The notes beneath the pieces are model-generated. The model was not told the DNA's origin. It did not search any database and saw only the letters and a list, made by a program, of their open reading frames with translations. 55,798 nucleotides of DNA, from NCBI GenBank assembly GCA_910589385.1, contig CAJUTU010000026.1, positions 1-55,798 of the forward strand, in the 5' to 3' direction. Position 1 is the first letter of the stretch. Each line of letters begins with the position of its first letter. Both the position numbers and the translations under genes were made by a program. Positions 50,887 to 55,798 of this stretch are shown here, in pieces. This stretch comes from an uncultured Lachnospiraceae bacterium. GTDB taxonomy: Bacteria; Bacillota; Clostridia; Lachnospirales; Lachnospiraceae.

Positions 50887-51041
50887 TGGTATCAATGGTA
50901 GGATGCTTTTTCATATTTTTGTATCTTGGAGTGCTATCGCTAATTTCCTGTGTAGTGAACCTAAGATGGAAGATTTATAATTTATATGTTAATAAACGTT
51001 GGGAGCAAAGTCGTATAAAATATGTTTGTGATGGAGGATGA
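50886..51041 (+). CDS. possible 51-residue small membrane protein
   Basis: The ATG overlaps the rlmD stop by one base (TGATG). The peptide has a hydrophobic N-terminal half (MVGCFFIFLYLGVLSLISCVV) and a basic C-terminal half. There is no separate ribosome site, and the sequence lies at the border to A+T-rich foreign DNA. Translation by coupling is possible; a chance ORF is as likely. Confidence 0.22.
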   Translation: MVSMVGCFFIFLYLGVLSLISCVVNLRWKIYNLYVNKRWEQSRIKYVCDGG

Positions 51042-51097
51042 AAATTTGGTTGGGAAAGACAAAACGAATTCAATCAATTTGTGTATGTAAAAAATAA

Positions 51098-51126
51098 TTG
51101 TTAGATGTTCTAGAAAATGATATTAT
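51098..51126 (+). promoter_or_regulatory. sigma-A-type promoter of the Gabija-like pair
   Basis: TTGTTA and TATTAT with 17-nt spacing, about 40 nt before ATG 51168. The interval 50887-51167 is A+T-rich and otherwise shows only the small ORF listed. Confidence 0.55.
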
Positions 51127-51167
51127 TCTACATACAAATATTTATTGGATTATGGAGGGAAGTTATT

Positions 51168-53405
51168 ATGCATATATCAAAAGTAAATGTATTCAACTAT
51201 AGGTTGTTAAATCAGACAAGTGTTAGTTGCGAGAAAGATTTATCCTTGATTATTGGAAAAAATAATTGTGGCAAAACATCATTTTTATCAGTTTTAAGCA
51301 AATGTATTGGTAATAAAAGTGAAGTCGGAAATTTTGATTTTAATGATTTTAGTACATTATTTCAAAAGAAATTATATAAAGTTGTAAAAGGAGAATCGGC
51401 TTTTCAAGAAGAAGAACTTACAGGAATTAGGGTTGACTTTTATATTGAATACAATGAAAATGATGATTTGACCAATATTAGTAAATTAATGTTAGATTTA
51501 GAGCCACAAAACACAACTGTAATTTTGCGATTTGAGTATGTATTGAAAAATAATCTTCAAAAATTAATAGAGCAGTTTACTAAATATGAAACAGATAGGA
51601 CAACCCTTAATTCTGAAATGGCTTTTGAAAGATTCATTAAAAAGAATCATAAAAAGTACTTTGAATTTATGAGATATAGTGTGTTATATGATTATAGAAA
51701 CAAGAAAATAGATAATACGATATTTAAATATCTGGACAATAAGGATATTGATTTATCAAAAATAATTGCCTTTAATTATGTCAGTGCAAGAAGAAATGTC
51801 TCTAATGCAACAGATTTAGAGCTTTCTGCATTAGCAAGTATTTATTATGAGAAATCAAAGAATCAAGAAGAAAATAATGTTACTACACTAAATTTTGAAA
51901 AAAAAGTAGATGAGACGGATAGAGCATTTGATGATATATATTCAGAGACTTTTAAAAAACTTATGGATAAATTATCTAAATTTGGTGGAATTAAAAAGAA
52001 TGAAAATATTGTAAAAGTCATTTCGCAAATACAAGTGTCGAAACTTCTAAAAGATAATACAACAGTTGTATATGATGATCAATCAAATTTTTTGCCAGAG
52101 AATTATAATGGTTTGGGATATTTAAATCTTTTTAGCATTATTATGAAAATAGAAACTATAATGAGTGACTTCAGAAAAGACAATAAGAAAGACGAGCAAC
52201 CAGCAGATATAAATATTCTTTTTATTGAGGAACCAGAGGCACATACTCATCCACAAATGCAATATGTATTTGTAAAAAATATAAAGAATTTATTGAGAGA
52301 AGGAAAAAAGATTGGTGATTCCGAAAGAACTATAAATTTACAGACATTTATGACGACTCATTCTTCACATATTGTAGCTGAAAGTGAGTTTGATGATATT
52401 AAATATTTTGTTAAAGAGACAAATTCCAATGGGTTCAATGTCGTTTCAAAAAATCTTAAAGACTTAAGAACATTATATCAAAAAGAAAAAGGAGAGAATA
52501 ATAACCACTTTAAATTTTTAAAACAATATTTAACATTAAATAGGTCAGAAGTTTTCTTTGCAGATAAAATTATTTTAATAGAAGGGGATACAGAGCGTAT
52601 TTTACTTCCGGCAATGATAAAAAAGATTGACCAAGATAATAATTATGATATTCCTTTGATGTCTCAAAATATTTCGATAATTGAAGTGGGAAATTATTCA
52701 GAGATATATTCTACATTTATAAAATTTATAGGAACTAAAGTGTTAATTATAACTGATATAGATACATATTCTTTCACGGATGATGTTGATGATAATGGAA
52801 AACCTAAGAAAAATAGAGATGGTAGTATAAAGAAAAAGCAAACACCGTGTAGAGTATCTGACGGTAAATATACTAGTAATAGTTCTTTGAAATTTTATTT
52901 AAAGGATCAGCTTGAAACTAATACGGGAACTGAAAAAGACATATTGACTAATTTAGAGTTAAGAGAAAAAGTAGTTTCTGCTGATGAAGTTTACAATGAA
53001 GAAACTGGTAAAACGGAAATCGTTTGGAAATCTGATAAAGATGGAAAGGTTTTGATTGTTTATCAAATAGGTGAAGTGAATCATGAGGGGGTGACATATA
53101 ATGCAAGAAGTTTTGAAGATGCATTTTTTCATATTAACAAAAAACTATTTACTGAATTAGATGAAGATGATAATGAAAAGAAAATTCAAAAATGTGCAGA
53201 GACATTTCAAGGGCTGAAAAATATAGAGTTAATTTTTGATAATAAAAAAGATAGTTTTGATTTAGCGAAAGATTGTGTCAATAAAAAGCCGTCTTTAGCA
53301 ATGGATATTTTGTTGAATAGCAAGAGCGATGATAAAAATGATTTTATTAATTGGCAGGTGCCCCAATATATTAGGGAGGGATTGGAATGGTTGCAGAAAG
53401 ATTAG
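51168..53405 (+). CDS. gajA: OLD-family ATPase-TOPRIM nuclease, GajA-like
   Basis: A 745-residue protein, longer than typical GajA (near 580). ATG 51168 follows GGAGGG. The N-terminal ABC-type ATPase has Walker A GKNNCGKTS at 30-38, Walker B ILFIEEPEAHTHPQ, and H-loop TTHSSHI. The C-terminal TOPRIM domain has LIEGDTERILLPA (catalytic Glu) and LIITDIDTYS (DxD). It carries an extra ~130-residue region after DxD, with SFEDAFFHINKK and the final KKPSLAMDILL block. The gene overlaps the helicase gene by 19 nt. In Gabija, GajA nicks DNA and is held by nucleotides. Anti-phage function here is by analogy. Codon usage and A+T content differ sharply from the flagellar genes. Confidence 0.8.
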   Translation: MHISKVNVFNYRLLNQTSVSCEKDLSLIIGKNNCGKTSFLSVLSKCIGNKSEVGNFDFNDFSTLFQKKLYKVVKGESAFQEEELTGIRVDFYIEYNENDDLTNISKLMLDLEPQNTTVILRFEYVLKNNLQKLIEQFTKYETDRTTLNSEMAFERFIKKNHKKYFEFMRYSVLYDYRNKKIDNTIFKYLDNKDIDLSKIIAFNYVSARRNVSNATDLELSALASIYYEKSKNQEENNVTTLNFEKKVDETDRAFDDIYSETFKKLMDKLSKFGGIKKNENIVKVISQIQVSKLLKDNTTVVYDDQSNFLPENYNGLGYLNLFSIIMKIETIMSDFRKDNKKDEQPADINILFIEEPEAHTHPQMQYVFVKNIKNLLREGKKIGDSERTINLQTFMTTHSSHIVAESEFDDIKYFVKETNSNGFNVVSKNLKDLRTLYQKEKGENNNHFKFLKQYLTLNRSEVFFADKIILIEGDTERILLPAMIKKIDQDNNYDIPLMSQNISIIEVGNYSEIYSTFIKFIGTKVLIITDIDTYSFTDDVDDNGKPKKNRDGSIKKKQTPCRVSDGKYTSNSSLKFYLKDQLETNTGTEKDILTNLELREKVVSADEVYNEETGKTEIVWKSDKDGKVLIVYQIGEVNHEGVTYNARSFEDAFFHINKKLFTELDEDDNEKKIQKCAETFQGLKNIELIFDNKKDSFDLAKDCVNKKPSLAMDILLNSKSDDKNDFINWQVPQYIREGLEWLQKD

Positions 53406-55318
53406 AGAAAGAAGTTATACAAATATTTGAACATATTGATGATAACAAGAATTTTCTTCTCAGCGGAGGAGCAGGCAGTGGAAAAACGTATTCATTAGTA
53501 TCTGTGATTAATGAAATTTATAATCGAAATCCAATAGCAAAAATTGCTTGTATAACGTATACGAATGCCGCTGTTCATGAAATTGAAAATCGTGTTTTAA
53601 ACAAGAAAATAAGGATTTCAACAATACATGATTTTTTATGGGATAATATTTCACCTTTTCAAAACGAATTGAAAACAACTCTTATTGAAAGTATTAATAA
53701 TCCTGAAGTGAAGTATAAAAATATAACAGTAGAACTTCCATATAACAATGAATTTAAAGATGGAGTAAAATATGCTGAATTTTTGCGTTTATCAGATGGA
53801 TATATATCACATGATGAAATAATCACTTTAGCAAATCAAATGTTTAAGAAATATCCTAAACTATGTGATATATTGAATAATAAATATGATTATATTTTAG
53901 TAGATGAATATCAAGATACTTTTCCAGAAGTTATAGAGATTTTATTGGTGTATTTATCAAAGAGCAAGAAACGCAGTATAATTGGATTTTTTGGTGATTC
54001 CATGCAATCTATCTATGATGATGGCGTTGGAGATTTAAATAATTATATTGAATCTGAAATTGTTATTGAGGTGCAAAAAAGGCAAAATCGTAGAAACCCA
54101 CAATCGGTTATAAGCTTAAGTAATAAATTGCGAATAGATAAATTGGAACAGGTTCCATCTGAGGACGAAAATGCTCCGAATATGAAAGACGGAAAAGTAA
54201 AAGAAGGAACGATTAAATTTATATATGGAGATATTTTATCCATGGATTCGATAAAAAAGAAAGAGTACTTTGCAGGATGGGATTTTAGCAATCCGAAAGA
54301 AACAAAAGAGTTAAGATTGACCCACAATTTAATCGCATCTAATGCTGGATTTCCTAAACTTATGGAGATATATGATAAAGATCCTTTTTTAAAGCTTAAG
54401 AAGGAGTTTATAAAATATATTAAAGGGAAAGAAATAACTGTTGATGAAACACAAACTTTCGATGAAGTAGTAAATTCTGTAGATTGGATATTCTCGAACA
54501 GAGTACGAGATGTTAGTAAGAGAGGAAGAAAACAGATTGAGGTTTTTTTGGAAGATACTGAAAATGCAAAATATTATGATTTAGTCAAAGACAAACCTTT
54601 TAGTATGGTAAGACGAATATATTTTGATAAAGATAATCTTATTTCGGATAAAAAGGAAATAGATGAAGAAAGGTCAACGCAATCAAAGCGTGATAAGCTT
54701 ATTCGGCACTTATTTAAAATTCAATCAATAGTAGAATTTTATGAGATGAAAGATTATAATGAGTTTATTCGGAAAACATCATTTAGAATTAGAAGTCAAT
54801 TAGATAAAAGGATGATAAAGGAAAAAATTGATACTATTGTTGGTATGAAAAAAAGTACAATAGCTGAAGTGATATCATATGCACATGAGAGTGGCTTGTG
54901 TTTAAAGGATGATAATATTGAAAATTTTATTAAGGAAAATGAGTATCTATATACCAGAGTTTCTAATGTTGAATATGAAGAATTTATAAATTTATATGCG
55001 TATTTGGAAGGGTATTCTCCTTTTTCAACGCAACATAAAATCAAGGGAGAAGAATTCAAAAATGTATTGGTAATTCTAGATAATGGGAAATGGAATGATT
55101 ATAATTTTGATTATTTATTTGACCCTTCACATGTAAAATGTAATCAATCTGTACGAATGCGAACACAAAAATTATTTTATGTGTGCTGTACACGTGCAAT
55201 GGAAAATTTAGTGGTATATTGTAAAAAGCCAACGGAGGCTATGATAAATACTGCTGAAAAATGGTTTGGTAAAGATAATTGTCAAGAAATTGAAAAATTT
55301 GAAAATGATTTTGTATAA
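53387..55318 (+). CDS. gajB: UvrD/Rep-family helicase, GajB-like
   Basis: A 643-residue superfamily 1 helicase, longer than typical GajB (near 490). Motif I is GGAGSGKTYS (27-36), Ia CITYTNAAVHEIENRV, Ic STIHDFLW, II YILVDEYQDT, III IGFFGDSMQSIY, V STQHKIKGEEFKNVLVI and VI LFYVCCTRAMENLVVY. All core motifs are intact. A ~250-residue segment between motifs IV and V is larger than in short GajB. The start ATG lies inside the end of the gajA-like gene with GGAGGG 7 nt upstream, so the two are translationally coupled. Joint action with the nuclease against phage DNA is inferred from the Gabija architecture. Confidence 0.8.
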   Translation: MVAERLEKEVIQIFEHIDDNKNFLLSGGAGSGKTYSLVSVINEIYNRNPIAKIACITYTNAAVHEIENRVLNKKIRISTIHDFLWDNISPFQNELKTTLIESINNPEVKYKNITVELPYNNEFKDGVKYAEFLRLSDGYISHDEIITLANQMFKKYPKLCDILNNKYDYILVDEYQDTFPEVIEILLVYLSKSKKRSIIGFFGDSMQSIYDDGVGDLNNYIESEIVIEVQKRQNRRNPQSVISLSNKLRIDKLEQVPSEDENAPNMKDGKVKEGTIKFIYGDILSMDSIKKKEYFAGWDFSNPKETKELRLTHNLIASNAGFPKLMEIYDKDPFLKLKKEFIKYIKGKEITVDETQTFDEVVNSVDWIFSNRVRDVSKRGRKQIEVFLEDTENAKYYDLVKDKPFSMVRRIYFDKDNLISDKKEIDEERSTQSKRDKLIRHLFKIQSIVEFYEMKDYNEFIRKTSFRIRSQLDKRMIKEKIDTIVGMKKSTIAEVISYAHESGLCLKDDNIENFIKENEYLYTRVSNVEYEEFINLYAYLEGYSPFSTQHKIKGEEFKNVLVILDNGKWNDYNFDYLFDPSHVKCNQSVRMRTQKLFYVCCTRAMENLVVYCKKPTEAMINTAEKWFGKDNCQEIEKFENDFV

Positions 55319-55431
55319 AATTATTGTGTTAATACAAAAGAAAAACGCATAGAAGCCCTTTGTTTTAGGCATTTTGTGAGACATTTAATACCAACTTAGT
55401 AGGAGGAATCCGAAATATGCATCTTAAAAAT

Positions 55432-55462
55432 TAGTTTGATGTTTCGATGGTAGTTTGATGTT
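55432..55462. repeat. 12-bp direct repeat downstream of the helicase gene
   Basis: TAGTTTGATGTT occurs at about 55432-55443 and 55451-55462, 19 bp apart. The interval 55319-55680 has no credible gene. It holds this repeat, a terminator and a promoter. The repeat could mark an old insertion junction or be chance. Confidence 0.35.
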
Positions 55463-55575
55463 GGGTGTGGGAACACAAACGGATAATAAAGGTTTTTCAC
55501 AATCAACGTGTCTATGTAGTATACACTCTGCTGATAAAATATAGGCAACAGGCTTTTAGAAACTGAATGGGATAG

Positions 55576-55611
55576 GCGTATCATTAGAGATAGTGGTACG
55601 CTTATTTTTTT
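55576..55611 (+). terminator. intrinsic terminator
   Basis: GCGTATCA (55576-55583) pairs with TGGTACGC (55594-55601, one wobble), then TTATTTTTTT. It separates the Gabija-like region from the next gene. Confidence 0.8.
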
Positions 55612-55625
55612 GTCCGCTTGTATCT

Positions 55626-55654
55626 TTGAATATATTGTTATCTGTCTATATAAT
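55626..55654 (+). promoter_or_regulatory. strong sigma-A-type promoter
   Basis: TTGAAT and TATAAT with 17-nt spacing, 26 nt before the small gene at the window's right edge. Confidence 0.75.
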
Positions 55655-55680
55655 GAGAACAAAAAAGGACGGTGATATGA

Positions 55681-55798
55681 ATGAGAGAAAAGAAAAATCA
55701 TTTGTATGTGGATAGCCAAGAAAGAAGCATTTTATTACATAGTCTTGTGGAGCTGAAAAATCAGCTTATTCAACAGGGCAGATATACGGACTGCGTTG
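55681..55798 (+). CDS. small conserved protein, cut by the window end
   Basis: ATG 55681 reads MREKKNHLYVDSQERSILLHSL... for 39 codons to the edge. An overlapping ATG at 55677 ends after 12 codons. AAAAGGAC stands upstream. I recall similar short proteins (YVDxxERxxLLHSLxELKNxLIxQGRYTD) in conjugative elements of Firmicutes, which would place a mobile element to the right. That recall is not verified here. Confidence 0.6.
   Translation, partial: MREKKNHLYVDSQERSILLHSLVELKNQLIQQGRYTDCV

Noticed and set aside
55396..55719. Minus-strand 107-codon ORF at the right end
   Set aside because: It overlaps a terminator, a strong promoter and the start of the plus-strand gene, and its translation is low-quality.

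Overview
The window reads as chromosome of a motile, flagellated, strictly Gram-positive clostridium, most likely Lachnospiraceae. The basis is the FliY-type switch protein, the CheC/CheD/CheV chemotaxis set, GTG/TTG starts with strong GGAGG sites, and moderate G+C in the core genes. The genus is not resolved. No RNA genes of the rRNA/tRNA type and no CRISPR array were seen.

Region 1 (1-13.4 kb) is an accessory flagellin locus. Two flagellin genes diverge from a short intergenic region, and a third lies near 10.4 kb. At least two of the three are followed by a paralogous glycosyltransferase-TPR gene. Between the divergent flagellins I find two inverted 26-bp sites. Each has two 12-bp half-sites around an asymmetric GT core, and together they bracket about 185 bp carrying one sigma-D-like promoter that points right. 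A third copy of the site precedes the third flagellin. A Hin/Pin-type serine recombinase gene sits between the cassettes, with three paralogous AAA-ATPase/PD-(D/E)XK genes. The simplest reading is a Hin-like flagellin (plus glycosylation) phase-variation switch, now ON for the flagellin at 1260-2108. This is the main discovery candidate.

Region 2 (13.4-17.7 kb) holds another glycosyltransferase, a chemoreceptor and a lytic transglycosylase.

Region 3 (17.7-46.4 kb) is a long motility operon: flgB, fliE, fliF-K, flgD, a flagellar operon protein, flgE, flbD, motAB, fliM, cheY, flgC, fliY, fliOPQR, flhBA, the sigma factor fliA, two rod genes, cheC, cheD, and then cheV, an EAL-HDOD protein and a zinc-motif protein. 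It builds the basal body, export apparatus, hook, switch and stator, and makes the sigma factor that would drive the flagellins of region 1. Unusual points are flgC moved away from flgB, no fliL or flhF/flhG at their usual places, a structured RNA leader before flgB, and three switch-type SQxEIEKLL motifs inside FliY.

Region 4 (46.4-50.9 kb) carries an HtrA-like protein that has lost its catalytic triad, a YhaM-type nuclease and an RlmD-type rRNA methyltransferase. Region 5 (51-55.8 kb) is visibly A+T-rich and foreign-looking. It carries an OLD/TOPRIM nuclease plus UvrD-like helicase pair resembling a long Gabija anti-phage system, then the start of a small gene of a type common in mobile elements.
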